A stretch of DNA of 64,000 nt from Sediminicola sp035798135. Lineage in GTDB: Bacteria > Bacteroidota > Bacteroidia > Flavobacteriales > Flavobacteriaceae. The position numbers were made by a program, and so were the translations under genes. Within the stretch, counting starts at the first letter, position 1; each line of letters starts with the position of its first letter. Of this stretch, positions 33,593 through 43,166 are shown piece after piece. The notes below the pieces were generated by a model. It was not told where the DNA came from, did no database searches, and saw only the letters and a program-made list of their open reading frames with translations. Location of the stretch: positions 180,342-244,341 of the forward strand of contig JAPFBR010000005.1 of the NCBI GenBank assembly GCA_035798135.1, given 5' to 3'.

Positions 33593-35083
33593 ATGGCATT
33601 AAACTCCAAAATAATTATTCACCTAATGGGACTGCTGTTGCTCTGCAATGGCTTCTTCATGCTCATCGCTGCATTTGTAAGTGGCATCTATAAGGATGGG
33701 GTGACCTTGGATATAACCTTGGCCGCCATAGTGACCATGTTGCTGGGGGTGGTGTCCATGTTTTACACCAGGGCACATAAAAAAGAGGTGAAGCGTAAAG
33801 AGGGGTACATTATTGTGACCTTTGGCTGGTTGGTGATGTCTGTTTCCGGCATGCTGCCCTATTTGTTCTCAGGTGCCATTCCCGATGTTACGAATGCCTT
33901 TTTTGAAACCATGTCGGGCTATACCACTACGGGAGCATCCATTATGGACGACATAGAAATTATGCCTGAAGGTATTTTGTTCTGGCGCAGTCTTACCCAT
34001 TGGATAGGGGGAATGGGAATTATTGTCTTGGCCATAGCCATATTGCCCTTATTGGGTATTGGGGGTATGCAGTTGTTTGCTGCCGAGGCACCCGGTCCAA
34101 GTGCCGATAAGCTACATCCACGGATTACCGATACGGCGAAAAGATTGTGGCTTATTTATTTCGGTTATACAGTGGCGGAAACTATTTTGTTGAAGTTGGC
34201 GGGGATGTCTTTTTTCGATGCCATCAACCACTCTTTGGCCACTTTGTCCACTGGGGGTTTTTCTACAAAAAATGCCAGTTTAGCGTATTGGAACAATCAA
34301 CCCCTTATTCAATACATTGTAATCCTGTTCATGTTTTTGGCGGGAAGTAATTTTGTACTGAGTTATTATGCCTTTAAAGGAAAGGTACAAAAGGTATTGA
34401 TGGATGAGGAGTTTAAATACTATACCATATTTATAATAGGTTTTACCATAATATCTGCCCTAGTCATCTATTTTAAGGCAAATGTACCCATATCGGATTA
34501 CCATCCTATGGTCTTGGGTCATGCAGAGGCAGCTTTTAGGCATGCCCTTTTCTCTGTGGTCACCGTTATCACGACCACTGGATTTGTTTCAGCTGATTTT
34601 ACCAGTTGGACACCCTTTTTGACTATCTTCTTTTTTGGCCTATTTTTTTTAGGAGGTTCGGCAGGCTCAACAGCTGGGGGTATTAAAGTGATGCGACATT
34701 TATTGATCATCAAGAACGGGCTTCTCGAATTTAAGAGGACCCTGCATGTGAATGCTATCATACCGGTACGATACAATAATAAGACCGTTAAGGAACATAT
34801 TGTGTATAACATAATCGCCTTTTTTGTACTGTACATGCTCTCCTTTATTATAGGAGCTTTGGGATTGGGATTCATGGGTCTCGATTTTGAATCGGCCATT
34901 GGGGGCGCTGCTTCTTCTTTGGGTAATGTGGGGCCAGCGTTGGGAAGCTTAAACCCTATGAGTAATTTTAATTCACTTCCAGCAGTAGGTAAATGGTGGT
35001 GCTCATTCTTGATGTTGTTGGGAAGACTTGAGCTTTTTACGGTGCTGATTTTGTTTACCCCTTATTTTTGGAAGAAGATATAA
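33593..35083 (+). CDS. trkH: Trk potassium transporter membrane subunit TrkH
   Basis: The 496-residue integral membrane protein has about ten helices in four M1-P-M2 repeats. Selectivity-filter loops are visible as MSGYTTTGASIMDD, LATLSTGGFSTKNAS, VTTTGFVSADF-type (VITTTGFVSADF) and SSLGNVGPALGS, each with the Gly that lines the potassium path. It forms the channel that TrkA regulates. The gene is followed by a bidirectional terminator. Confidence 0.97.
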   Translation: MALNSKIIIHLMGLLLLCNGFFMLIAAFVSGIYKDGVTLDITLAAIVTMLLGVVSMFYTRAHKKEVKRKEGYIIVTFGWLVMSVSGMLPYLFSGAIPDVTNAFFETMSGYTTTGASIMDDIEIMPEGILFWRSLTHWIGGMGIIVLAIAILPLLGIGGMQLFAAEAPGPSADKLHPRITDTAKRLWLIYFGYTVAETILLKLAGMSFFDAINHSLATLSTGGFSTKNASLAYWNNQPLIQYIVILFMFLAGSNFVLSYYAFKGKVQKVLMDEEFKYYTIFIIGFTIISALVIYFKANVPISDYHPMVLGHAEAAFRHALFSVVTVITTTGFVSADFTSWTPFLTIFFFGLFFLGGSAGSTAGGIKVMRHLLIIKNGLLEFKRTLHVNAIIPVRYNNKTVKEHIVYNIIAFFVLYMLSFIIGALGLGFMGLDFESAIGGAASSLGNVGPALGSLNPMSNFNSLPAVGKWWCSFLMLLGRLELFTVLILFTPYFWKKI

Positions 35084-35087
35084 TATG

Positions 35088-35115
35088 AAAAAAGCCTGCA
35101 GATGCAGGCTTTTTT
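35088..35115. terminator. Bidirectional terminator between trkH and the aminotransferase gene
   Basis: The hairpin AAAAAAGCCTGCA / TGCAGGCTTTTTT has a two-base loop and A/T tracts on both sides. It ends the convergent trkAH and aminotransferase transcripts. Confidence 0.9.
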
Positions 35116-35138
35116 ATTCTTAAATAATATTAGTTTTT

Positions 35139-36323
35139 CTAAACCACTGCTTTTATTCTAGCCATGGCCTCTTTAAGATCCTTTTCAGAAGCTGCATAAG
35201 AAATTCGGATACAGTCTGGGTTGCCAAAAGCTTCACCTGTCACTGTGGCCACGTTCGCATGTTCCAAAAGGTACAGTGCAAAATCCGACGCGTTGTTAAT
35301 GGTGGTTCCATTCAAGGTCTTTCCAAAGAAACTGGCGATATTGGGGAATACATAGAATGCGCCTTCTGGGACATTCAATTTAAACCCATCTATTTCTCCT
35401 AAAAGATCCAATACCAAATCGCGTCTTTTATGGAATTCATCAATCATGAACTGTATTTTGCTCACTGGAGCCTCAAGTGCGGCTATGGTTGCACGTTGAG
35501 CAATGGCATTGGCACCACTGGTGATCTGACCCTGGAATTTGGTACAGGCCTTGGCAATCCAATCTGCCGCGCCAATATAACCAATACGCCATCCGGTCAT
35601 CGCAAATGCTTTGGAAACACCGTTGACAGTAATGGTCCTTTCGTACATGCCATCTATAGAGGCGATGCTTGCGTGACCACCAATAAAGTTGATGTGTTCG
35701 TATATTTCATCGGAAACGATAAAGATATTTGGATGTTTTCTTAAAACAACGGCCAATCCTTCCAGCTCTTCCTTGCTGTATACAGAACCACTTGGGTTGC
35801 AAGGTGAACTGAACCAAATCATTTTGGTTTTTGGTGTAATGGCTTTTTCCAGCTGGGCCGGAGTCATTTTGAAATCACTTTCAATGCTTGTAGGTACTTC
35901 TACGGGTACCCCTTCAGCAATCTTTACAATATCACTGTAGCTTACCCAATACGGAGCAGGTAATAGTACCTCGTCACCGGTATTTATCATGACCATGGCA
36001 ACATTGGCCAAGGACTGTTTAGCTCCCGTGGAAACAACAATTTGATTGATGTTGTATTCAAGGCCATTGTCCCTTTTGAACTTATTGGAAATCGCTTGTT
36101 TTAGATCGGCATAGCCATCTACAGGGGAATAGCTGCTGTAATTGTCATCTATTGCCTGTTTTGCAGCTTCCTTAATAAAATCAGGGATATTGAAATCCGG
36201 TTCTCCTAAACTTAGTCCAATGATGTCCTTGCCTTCATTTCTAAGTTCCCTTGTTTTGGCAGCCATCGCCAAAGTGGCCGATGTAGCCATGTTTGTAATC
36301 CTTTCGGATAAATGTTTCGTCAT
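35139..36323 (-). CDS. Class I aminotransferase, aspartate aminotransferase type
   Basis: The 394-residue fold-type I PLP enzyme is full length. The Schiff-base lysine is in VNGVSKAFAMTGWRIGY, the Asp/Tyr that hold the ring are in NIFIVSDEIYEHI, and the C-terminal substrate Arg is in PDCIRISYAAS. LSLGEPDFNIPDFIKEA at the N-terminus is typical of the I-gamma subgroup. It transfers the amino group between aspartate and 2-oxoglutarate; other substrates such as prephenate or kynurenine are possible. It lies 13 bp downstream of the desaturase gene stop and may share its transcript. Confidence 0.92.
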   Translation of the reverse strand: MTKHLSERITNMATSATLAMAAKTRELRNEGKDIIGLSLGEPDFNIPDFIKEAAKQAIDDNYSSYSPVDGYADLKQAISNKFKRDNGLEYNINQIVVSTGAKQSLANVAMVMINTGDEVLLPAPYWVSYSDIVKIAEGVPVEVPTSIESDFKMTPAQLEKAITPKTKMIWFSSPCNPSGSVYSKEELEGLAVVLRKHPNIFIVSDEIYEHINFIGGHASIASIDGMYERTITVNGVSKAFAMTGWRIGYIGAADWIAKACTKFQGQITSGANAIAQRATIAALEAPVSKIQFMIDEFHKRRDLVLDLLGEIDGFKLNVPEGAFYVFPNIASFFGKTLNGTTINNASDFALYLLEHANVATVTGEAFGNPDCIRISYAASEKDLKEAMARIKAVV

Positions 36324-36336
36324 TCGTAGTTTAAAT

Positions 36337-37440
36337 TTATTGGTACTGTAGATTAGGCTTTTTACCCAATTCCTTTAAATGTTTGAAGTGCGAAATTATA
36401 GCTTTTCTTGTAGTTTTATATTCGTTGTATGGTAAATTAAACTCTTTTGCAGTCTGTTTAACAATTTTGGAAATTTTTGTGTAATGAACGTGACTGATGT
36501 TAGGGAAAATATGGTGCTCTACCTGATGGTTCAAGCCTCCTGTAAACCAGTTGACTACACGGTTTTTGGTTCCAAAATTCACGGTTGTGAACAATTGATG
36601 GATGGCCCACGTATTTTTCATGGTACCACTCTTGTCCGGTAACGGTGTTTGTGCATCATTGACGATATGTGCCAATTGGAATACAACACTCAAAACAACT
36701 CCGGCCACATAGTGCATAATAAAGAATCCCAACAGAATTTTCCACCAGGCAATATCCAAGATCAACATCGGTAATAAGATCCAAATGGTAGCGTAAATTA
36801 ATTTGGTGATCACCAAGGTGCTCCAATTGGTTGCGGGGCTTGGTAACTTCCCATAAGATAATTTGCGCTTCATGAAGCGGTACATTTGTTGGAAATCTGT
36901 TGTAATGGCCCAATTGAAGGTAAGTAGGCCATAGAGTAAAACAGAATAGAAATGTTGGAATCTATGGTATTTGCGCCATTTGGCGTGTTTTGAAAATCTA
37001 AGGATGCGACCTGCTTCCAAATCCTCATCGTGTTCATGGATATTCGTGTAGGTGTGGTGCAGCACATTATGCTGTACCTGCCAATTGTAAACGTTGCCGG
37101 CAAGGATGTAGATGCTGCTACCCATAACCTTATTTACCCACTTTTTGGTGGAATATGATCCATGGTTGCCATCGTGCATAACATTCATTCCAACCCCAGC
37201 CATTCCAACACCCATGGTGATGGTCAGCAACAGATTTGCCCAATTGGGCAATCCCAGTGTCAAAATTAGGAAGTATGGTGCCAGAAACAGGGCAAACATT
37301 ACCGCTGTTTTAACATGTAACCGCCAATTTCCGGTTTTCTTTAAGTTGTTTTCTTTGAAATAGTCGTTTACACGCTTATTTAAGGTCTTGAAAAATTGGG
37401 TAGAATCCTTCCTTGAAAAGCGAATGGTTTCTTTAGCCAT
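36337..37440 (-). CDS. Membrane fatty acid desaturase
   Basis: The product is about 367 residues from ATG 37440. The three histidine boxes of acyl-lipid or acyl-CoA desaturases are present: HDGNHGS (HxxxH), HNVLHHTY (HxxHH) and HQVEHHIF (QxxHH). The Gln in the third box is the front-end or delta-6-like form. Four or more membrane helices flank them. The enzyme introduces a cis double bond into membrane fatty acids using oxygen and a di-iron centre, which adjusts fluidity. No cytochrome b5 domain is fused, so a separate electron donor is needed. Confidence 0.92.
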   Translation of the reverse strand: MAKETIRFSRKDSTQFFKTLNKRVNDYFKENNLKKTGNWRLHVKTAVMFALFLAPYFLILTLGLPNWANLLLTITMGVGMAGVGMNVMHDGNHGSYSTKKWVNKVMGSSIYILAGNVYNWQVQHNVLHHTYTNIHEHDEDLEAGRILRFSKHAKWRKYHRFQHFYSVLLYGLLTFNWAITTDFQQMYRFMKRKLSYGKLPSPATNWSTLVITKLIYATIWILLPMLILDIAWWKILLGFFIMHYVAGVVLSVVFQLAHIVNDAQTPLPDKSGTMKNTWAIHQLFTTVNFGTKNRVVNWFTGGLNHQVEHHIFPNISHVHYTKISKIVKQTAKEFNLPYNEYKTTRKAIISHFKHLKELGKKPNLQYQ

Positions 37441-37547
37441 GAAGTATATTTTTTGTAAAGATAGCACAATTAGGAACTAAAATTGCCATATCTGTATTTT
37501 ACAACGCCAGTATTGTGCTATTTTTACCAAAAATTTAACCCAATATT

Positions 37548-38183
37548 ATGGCCGTGGACCTCATTTTCAAATATTTCCCAAATCTGACCAACGAACAAAA
37601 GGAACAGTTCACCAAACTTCAGGAACTGTATCAGGATTGGAACCAAAAAATAAATGTGGTATCCAGAAAAGATATTGATGAGTTGTATCTGCGCCATGTG
37701 CTTCATTCTTTGGCCATTGCCAAGGTGCAGCAATTTAATCCAGGGACAACCGTATTGGATGTCGGAACGGGTGGCGGATTTCCCGGGATTCCATTGGCCA
37801 TTCTTTTTCCAGAAACACATTTTACCCTGGTAGATGCCATTGGTAAGAAAATTAAGGTGGTGGAAGAGGTTGTGCAAGGCTTGGGAATCAACAATGTGAC
37901 CGCCAAAAATATGAGGGTGGAGGAATTAAAGGGGCAATATGATTTTATTGTTAGCCGCGCTGTGGCCGCAATGCCCACCTTTGTTCATTGGGTAAAAGGC
38001 AGGATCAAAAAGAACTCTGTCCATGAACGGAGAAATGGTATTCTATATTTAAAAGGAGGAGATTTGGCCGAAGAGTTAAAAGACTACAAAACAGTCGAAA
38101 TAATTGATTTGCCCGACTTCTACGAGGAGGAATTTTTTGATACGAAAAAAGTGGTGTATCTCCCCATTAAATTTAAGGGCTAA
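37548..38183 (+). CDS. rsmG: 16S rRNA (guanine527-N7)-methyltransferase RsmG
   Basis: The 211-residue product is the full family length. The RsmG signature is FNPGTTVLDVGTGGGFPGIP, with LAILFPETHFTLVDAIGKKI after it. It methylates G527 of 16S rRNA with S-adenosylmethionine; loss in other bacteria causes low-level streptomycin resistance. It is divergent from the desaturase gene, and the about 107 bp between them holds both promoters. Confidence 0.97.
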   Translation: MAVDLIFKYFPNLTNEQKEQFTKLQELYQDWNQKINVVSRKDIDELYLRHVLHSLAIAKVQQFNPGTTVLDVGTGGGFPGIPLAILFPETHFTLVDAIGKKIKVVEEVVQGLGINNVTAKNMRVEELKGQYDFIVSRAVAAMPTFVHWVKGRIKKNSVHERRNGILYLKGGDLAEELKDYKTVEIIDLPDFYEEEFFDTKKVVYLPIKFKG

Positions 38184-38185
38184 GT

Positions 38186-38311
38186 CTAAAGGCTTAACAA
38201 ATTGTAATAGGATTCCCTGCAATTTTTAGCGTACCCTTTTATAAAGTCTCCTGCTTGACTAAATGAACTAATGATTTTGTGTACGACACTTTTTCTTTGA
38301 TATTCTTCCAT
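38186..38311 (-). CDS. Possible small protein (41 residues)
   Basis: A short minus-strand frame begins at ATG 38311 and ends at TAG 38186-38188, just past the rsmG stop. The peptide is helix-forming and basic, MEEYQRKSVVHKIISSFSQA followed by GDFIKGYAKNCRESYYNLLS and a final Leu. An in-frame stop lies upstream, so the ORF is closed. No family was recognised and there is no clear ribosome site. It could be real or a chance frame; the residue composition looks protein-like. Confidence 0.35.
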   Translation of the reverse strand: MEEYQRKSVVHKIISSFSQAGDFIKGYAKNCRESYYNLLSL

Positions 38312-38488
38312 GCTTTCAAGGTTTTGGTGGTCTTATGGTACTTTAGTAACGTAAAATCCATCAATATATTGTGCTTATAGGAAAAATTTCTATGCAGTAT
38401 TGTTCTGATTTAAAGCATGTTTTGATTTAATAGAACTTATAATCTGCAAAAAATCTCTTGTAAAAGTGAGCAGTAGGCTTAATGTAAA

Positions 38489-38518
38489 AGTCCGCTAGGT
38501 GTATAACCTAGCGGACCT
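38489..38518 (-). terminator. Rho-independent terminator after pruA
   Basis: The arms AGTCCGCTAGGT and ACCTAGCGGACCT are separated by five bases and followed on the minus strand by TTTTAC. The structure lies about 20 bp beyond the pruA stop. Confidence 0.82.
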
Positions 38519-38536
38519 TACATCAAATGTATTGTT

Positions 38537-40165
38537 TTATCCTAAGAATGGATATCTATAATCTTCCGGAGTTACAAATGTCTCCTTGATCAATCTTGGG
38601 GAAACCCATCTCAAGAGGTTCTGTGGGGAACCAGCTTTGTCGTTGGTTCCAGATGCTCTTGCACCACCAAAAGGTTGCTGTCCTACAACGGCTCCAGTCG
38701 GTTTGTCGTTGATGTAAAAGTTACCTGCGCAATTTTGTAACGCTTTGGTAGCCTCATCAATGGCATAGCGGTCTCTAGATAATACGGCTCCTGTAAGGGC
38801 GTATTCAGAAGTTGAATCAACCAACTTTAAAGTGTTCTTCCAATCCTTGTCCTCATATACATAAATAGTAACCACAGGGCCGAACAATTCCGTTTCCATG
38901 GTAGTGTATTTTGGATCAGTGGTCAAGATAACTGTTGGCTCTACAAAATATCCTTTGGATTTATCGTATCCTCCGCCTGCAATTATTTCAGCATTTGCGT
39001 CTGCCTTTGCCTGGTCTATGTATTTGGCCAATTTGTCAAAAGATCCTTCGTGGATGACAGCGGTAATGAAATTGCTCATGTCCTCAGGAGTTCCTGGCTT
39101 GTTCATGGTCGCCAAATCCTTTTTCACCAATTCCAATATTTCTTTGGAAGTGGATTTAGGTAAATAAACCCTGGATGCAGCACTACATTTTTGTCCTTGG
39201 AATTCAAAAGCACCTCTAACGATTGCTGTGGCCACCTGTTGTGGTTTGGCAGTAGGGTGTGCAAGGATAAAATCCTTACCTCCAGTTTCGCCTACAATTC
39301 TTGGGTAGGTCTTATATGTATGAATGTTGTTTCCTATTTGTTTCCAAATGTTCTTAAAAACGTTGGTAGAACCTGTAAAGTGTAAGCCGGCAAAATCAGG
39401 ACTTGCCAAGGCAATATCCGTAATCATTACTGGATCCCCATAAACAACGTTGATGACGCCATCAGGAAGACCTGCTTCCTTAAATATATCTACGATGACT
39501 TTAGCCGAGAAAATTTGACTGTCACTAGGTTTCCATAAAACTACATTCCCCATCATGGCGGCACTTGCTGGCAAGTTCCCCGCAATTGCAGTAAAGTTAA
39601 AAGGGGTTATGGCGTATACAAAACCTTCCAAAGGCCTGTACTCCACTCGGTTCCAGATACCTTCGGCAGAATCTGGTTGCTCTTCGTAAATCTGGGACAT
39701 GTATTCCACATTAAAACGAAGGAAATCTATAAGTTCACAAGCGGCATCAATTTCAGCTTGGAAGATGTTCTTGGATTGCGCTATCATGGTAGCGGCATTT
39801 ATCTTATCACGGTAGGGTCCAGCAATAAGATCAGCTGCCTTTAAGAAGATGGCAGAACGTTGTTCCCAAGTAAGGTTGGCCCAAGCTTCTCTAGATTCCA
39901 TTGCGTTTTCAATGGCTTTGGAAACATGTTTTTTTTCAGCCAAATGGTATTGGCCTACAATATGTTTGTGGTCGTGTGGAGGAGACATCGGTCTGGTATT
40001 TCCAGTTTTTATTTCCTCGCTACCAATATAAAGTGGTACGTCCACATTTCCATCGAAATAGGTCTTGTACTGTTTAAGAACGGATTCCCTTTCTGGGGTG
40101 CCTGGAGCATAGCTCTTTATAGGCTCATTAATTGCTGTGGGGACATGAAAAAATCCTTTACCCAT
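38537..40165 (-). CDS. pruA: L-glutamate gamma-semialdehyde dehydrogenase (1-pyrroline-5-carboxylate dehydrogenase)
   Basis: The 542-residue product is an aldehyde dehydrogenase of the P5C type. The catalytic Cys is in FEFQGQKCSAASRVYLP near residue 325, the Glu in PRIVGETGGKDFI, and the NAD-binding segment in VLWKPSDSQIFSAKV. It oxidises glutamate semialdehyde to glutamate in proline breakdown. In Gram-negative proteobacteria this activity is fused to proline dehydrogenase as PutA; here it is a separate enzyme, as in most Bacteroidota, and no proline dehydrogenase gene is in the window. Confidence 0.95.
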   Translation of the reverse strand: MGKGFFHVPTAINEPIKSYAPGTPERESVLKQYKTYFDGNVDVPLYIGSEEIKTGNTRPMSPPHDHKHIVGQYHLAEKKHVSKAIENAMESREAWANLTWEQRSAIFLKAADLIAGPYRDKINAATMIAQSKNIFQAEIDAACELIDFLRFNVEYMSQIYEEQPDSAEGIWNRVEYRPLEGFVYAITPFNFTAIAGNLPASAAMMGNVVLWKPSDSQIFSAKVIVDIFKEAGLPDGVINVVYGDPVMITDIALASPDFAGLHFTGSTNVFKNIWKQIGNNIHTYKTYPRIVGETGGKDFILAHPTAKPQQVATAIVRGAFEFQGQKCSAASRVYLPKSTSKEILELVKKDLATMNKPGTPEDMSNFITAVIHEGSFDKLAKYIDQAKADANAEIIAGGGYDKSKGYFVEPTVILTTDPKYTTMETELFGPVVTIYVYEDKDWKNTLKLVDSTSEYALTGAVLSRDRYAIDEATKALQNCAGNFYINDKPTGAVVGQQPFGGARASGTNDKAGSPQNLLRWVSPRLIKETFVTPEDYRYPFLG

Positions 40166-40195
40166 ATTAATTTTATTTTAAGTTAAAAATCGCAT

Positions 40196-40203
40196 CAAAG
40201 ATA
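40196..40203 (-). promoter_or_regulatory. -7 box upstream of pruA
   Basis: TATCTTTG on the minus strand matches TAnnTTTG and lies about 30 bases before the pruA ATG. It suggests pruA is transcribed separately from the apaG group. No -33 element was seen. Confidence 0.5.
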
Positions 40204-40249
40204 CTAAATGAAAAATCTACTAAAAACTAAAATGGAGTAAATCAGGAAT

Positions 40250-40636
40250 TTAATTCAAGGCAAAAGGAGCACTGAATTTAAAAGCGGGTACATACACCCT
40301 AAATTTTTCTGTGGAGGTGAAATTTACCATGTTGTAATGTCCCTTCATGGCGCCGATAGGAGAGGCCAAAAGACATCCAGAGCTATAGGTGTGGGACTCC
40401 CCGGGTTTAATCACCGGCTTTTTGCCAATAACCCCTTCCCCATCCAAAATTTCCAATTCGTTGAGCGCATCATAGATTTGCCAATGTCGGGAAGTTAACT
40501 GCACAGAGTCCTTGCTTTGGTTTTCAATGGTGATTGTATAACCAAAGGCAAAATGCATCTTGTAGTTTTTAAAGAAGGTTCCTTCAAAACTAGTGGATAC
40601 TGAAATTTTAATGCCTTTTGTTACCTGGGTGGTCAT
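40250..40636 (-). CDS. apaG: ApaG (DUF525) domain protein
   Basis: The 128-residue protein consists of one ApaG domain, a fibronectin-III-like beta sandwich. Diagnostic segments are FAFGYTITIENQSKDSVQLT, SRHWQIYDA, EGVIGKKPVIKPGESHTYSS and IGAMKGHYNMV. The molecular role is not settled; the name comes from the E. coli apaGH locus, where ApaH cleaves diadenosine tetraphosphate. No apaH is nearby. It begins 6 bp after the DUF3667 gene stop, so they are cotranscribed. Confidence 0.93.
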   Translation of the reverse strand: MTTQVTKGIKISVSTSFEGTFFKNYKMHFAFGYTITIENQSKDSVQLTSRHWQIYDALNELEILDGEGVIGKKPVIKPGESHTYSSGCLLASPIGAMKGHYNMVNFTSTEKFRVYVPAFKFSAPFALN

Positions 40637-40642
40637 GATCTT

Positions 40643-41740
40643 TTAATATGTAAAAATGGTTCCCGTAAACAGGATTATTATCGAAAATACGGCTAAAATA
40701 AAAAAAACAGTGTTAAGAATCAGATATTTAACAAAAGTTTTCAATCTTCCCTGTCCGTAAAAGTTTCGCATAGCCTTGTAAAGATAGACAGAAAAAATAA
40801 GCAGGAAAATCCAACCACTAGCTGTCTTGAAAATAGCATCTATGATAAAACTAATGAGGAGCAAGATAAACAACAATGACTGAATGTGAAAGCTAAAGAT
40901 GAGATGTTCGATGTAATTGTGTTTTTTTCTGACATACATCAACCAAATGAACAAAGCGAATACAGGTAAAAAGAAAAAGATAAAAAACGGAATTTTCGAT
41001 ATTAGAAAATTTAAAAATGTTCCAGGCTGATCAACTGCCTTTAAAAGGCTCTTTGCCATATCAAAAGATTTTCTGTTTTGATAATTTTCAGGTATTTTGA
41101 GTTCTTCCTTTGCGGTATTGAATCTTTTGACGCGCTTGTTCTTTAATAAGGTCATAAAGAAGTCGGTCTTGAGATAAAAACCTTTAAAATAGGCAAAGGT
41201 GTTCAGGGAATCAAAATACTTCTTTGGATTGGCGAGGATAATTGAGTCTTTGGTTGCGGTGAGCAACGTACGTGCCATGTCTTTTTGTATGGAGTCCGCT
41301 ATTTTTAATGCTTCTTCCTGTTCTTGATCAGCTTCTATTTTTTTGGAGTCCAGTTCGTTGAACTCAGTTAAGTCTTCAATGTCGTCAAAGGCGGAAAAAT
41401 TCTGGGTATAACTGAAGATCAAAAAATATATGATGGCCAAACTCAACAAAAAACGAAAGGGATTGGTGTAGGTTATCCTTTTTCCCTTTAAATAATCCTT
41501 AGTAATCCTGCCGGGATGCAGTAGCATGGCGGTTAGGGTCTTAAGAATTTTGGAGTCATAAGATATGATGCTTCCAAAAAATTCACGCACTAAATCCTTT
41601 AAGGTAGGTTTTTTGGTGCTATTGATCTGGGAGCAATTGGGGCAGTATTTATCACTGATATCGAGGGTGTGGCCACAATTAAGGCACTCCGTCCCTCTAA
41701 ATTTTAATGGGTGCTTGCCTTTGGAAGGTAATTGTTCCAT
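40643..41740 (-). CDS. DUF3667 membrane protein with zinc ribbon
   Basis: The 365-residue product begins with a double CxxC zinc ribbon (TECLNCGHTLDISDKYCPNC). An amphipathic segment with the conserved IISYDSKILKTLTAMLLHPG and LKGKRITYTNPFRFLLSLA follows, and then about five membrane helices (residues 90-108 and from 240 to the C-terminus). A charged helix, likely coiled coil, lies between residues 120 and 235. The family is known almost only from Bacteroidota and has no assigned function. It lies between the T9SS plug gene and apaG. Confidence 0.88.
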   Translation of the reverse strand: MEQLPSKGKHPLKFRGTECLNCGHTLDISDKYCPNCSQINSTKKPTLKDLVREFFGSIISYDSKILKTLTAMLLHPGRITKDYLKGKRITYTNPFRFLLSLAIIYFLIFSYTQNFSAFDDIEDLTEFNELDSKKIEADQEQEEALKIADSIQKDMARTLLTATKDSIILANPKKYFDSLNTFAYFKGFYLKTDFFMTLLKNKRVKRFNTAKEELKIPENYQNRKSFDMAKSLLKAVDQPGTFLNFLISKIPFFIFFFLPVFALFIWLMYVRKKHNYIEHLIFSFHIQSLLFILLLISFIIDAIFKTASGWIFLLIFSVYLYKAMRNFYGQGRLKTFVKYLILNTVFFILAVFSIIILFTGTIFTY

Positions 41741-41769
41741 TTTGGTTCTTGGTTGATTACAATTTAATT

Positions 41770-43014
41770 TTAGTTGCTGATGTTCCTCGAATTGGCCGAA
41801 CCGATGCCAATAATGCTGTCATATAAATCTCCAAAATTTCTGTAATAGACCAAAATCAAATAATTGTTTTCGGTAAAATGAAAATTTCCAGAAACGGTAT
41901 TGAGGTCAATGGTCCCATCTCCTCTTTTGATAACGTATTTGTAGTTGTGGAAGCCTTGTTTTATTTTAATGACTGCCTCCATATATCCACTTTGGTCGTT
42001 GTAGGTCATTTTGTTTTCATCGGTCATTTCGTAATTGTTGAATTTGCCGAAGACAAATATCTCGTCCAGACCAATTTCGGGAGTATATGGAAGAAAAAAA
42101 TGAATATTGGTATATTCCGCTTCTCTAGATGAATCGTCACCTTGGAGTGTTCTGATGGCAAAATCCCCATTAATATCAGGGTAATAGGTGTAAGGACGTT
42201 GATCCCTAAATATATCCGGAAAAAGATAATGGTTATAGAGTCCGTCCATTTCTATGTGCGAGATCACGGCGCTTGGCGCTCTAAGATCCTTGGTATCAAA
42301 ATTTAGGTATTCATTCCCGCCGTAAAAGCTGGTTTCCTTATCGTATTTATAGACCAATTCATTGCCGATGGTGAATTGGGGAGAGATGTTGTAAATGGCT
42401 GTGGGCCAGTAATGGTTTTGTAGGATGGCCACTTTTACTTCTTTTTTTGGGTTCACCAATTGTATCCCCGAGGCGTTTATGCTGAACTGGACCACTTGTT
42501 TTTCATTGATGAAATTAAAGTCTCTGGAGCGCTTTACGGTGGCGGGCACAGTAACTAGATCTTGGTAAATGACAAATTTCCTTGAAAAGACCAGCTCATA
42601 GGAGTTGTTGTAAATCTCCAGCATGTAATTGCCACTAACAGTTGGTCTTACATTTTGGTTTGGAATGCTGAGTCTATAATTGGAGTAGGCTTGGAGGGTG
42701 TTGTAGCTATTCTCGTAATCCATGATCCGTTGGTTGTCCACCCCACTTAGGTATTGGGATTTTAAAAGAGTCGAAGGAGTCCAGTCGTAATTACAGAGCC
42801 TTATTTTATAATAGTAATCTGCCTCACGGGCAGATAGGTCGTCGAATTCCAAATAGATGGCCTCTCCCAATTTTACAACGGGAAACTGGTCATCTGTATC
42901 TCCTTTAAAAATGATGGTTTTGATGTTTTCAGGAGGGTTAACTTCTTCAAGGGCCTGTCCAAAGAGCATTGGTGTAGACAGAAGAATAATGATCTGTTTA
43001 AGGTTTAGGCGCAT
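41770..43014 (-). CDS. Type IX secretion system plug protein (DUF5103)
   Basis: The 414-residue exported protein has a signal peptide ending near FGQA (residue 21). The N-terminal domain (YLEFDDLSAREADYYYKIRL, then CNYDWTPSTLLKSQYLSG) is the DUF5103/T9SS_plug domain, and an E-set-like domain ends near residue 320. In Flavobacterium the plug closes the periplasmic side of the SprA translocon when it is empty. Its presence agrees with the T9SS substrates at 56-63 kb. It is first in a likely operon with the DUF3667 and apaG genes. Confidence 0.85.
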   Translation of the reverse strand: MRLNLKQIIILLSTPMLFGQALEEVNPPENIKTIIFKGDTDDQFPVVKLGEAIYLEFDDLSAREADYYYKIRLCNYDWTPSTLLKSQYLSGVDNQRIMDYENSYNTLQAYSNYRLSIPNQNVRPTVSGNYMLEIYNNSYELVFSRKFVIYQDLVTVPATVKRSRDFNFINEKQVVQFSINASGIQLVNPKKEVKVAILQNHYWPTAIYNISPQFTIGNELVYKYDKETSFYGGNEYLNFDTKDLRAPSAVISHIEMDGLYNHYLFPDIFRDQRPYTYYPDINGDFAIRTLQGDDSSREAEYTNIHFFLPYTPEIGLDEIFVFGKFNNYEMTDENKMTYNDQSGYMEAVIKIKQGFHNYKYVIKRGDGTIDLNTVSGNFHFTENNYLILVYYRNFGDLYDSIIGIGSANSRNISN

Positions 43015-43124
43015 TTACATTGTATTTTTAGGGTAAAAGTAAACAAAAAGGATGCCCAAATAATTAACATTGGGGCATTCCCTAAATTTATGGGCAATTA
43101 TTATGAAAACTTTCTTTTAAATAC

Positions 43125-43145
43125 TAAATTTGCTACCTAATTTTG
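43125..43145 (+). promoter_or_regulatory. Candidate -7 boxes for the nqr operon
   Basis: Two overlapping matches to TAnnTTTG occur: TAAATTTG at 43125-43132 and TAATTTTG at 43138-43145. Either would give a leader of about 15-30 bases before nqrA. A clear -33 element is not visible. Confidence 0.45.
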
Positions 43146-43166
43146 TTAACCTAAGGTCTACAATAT

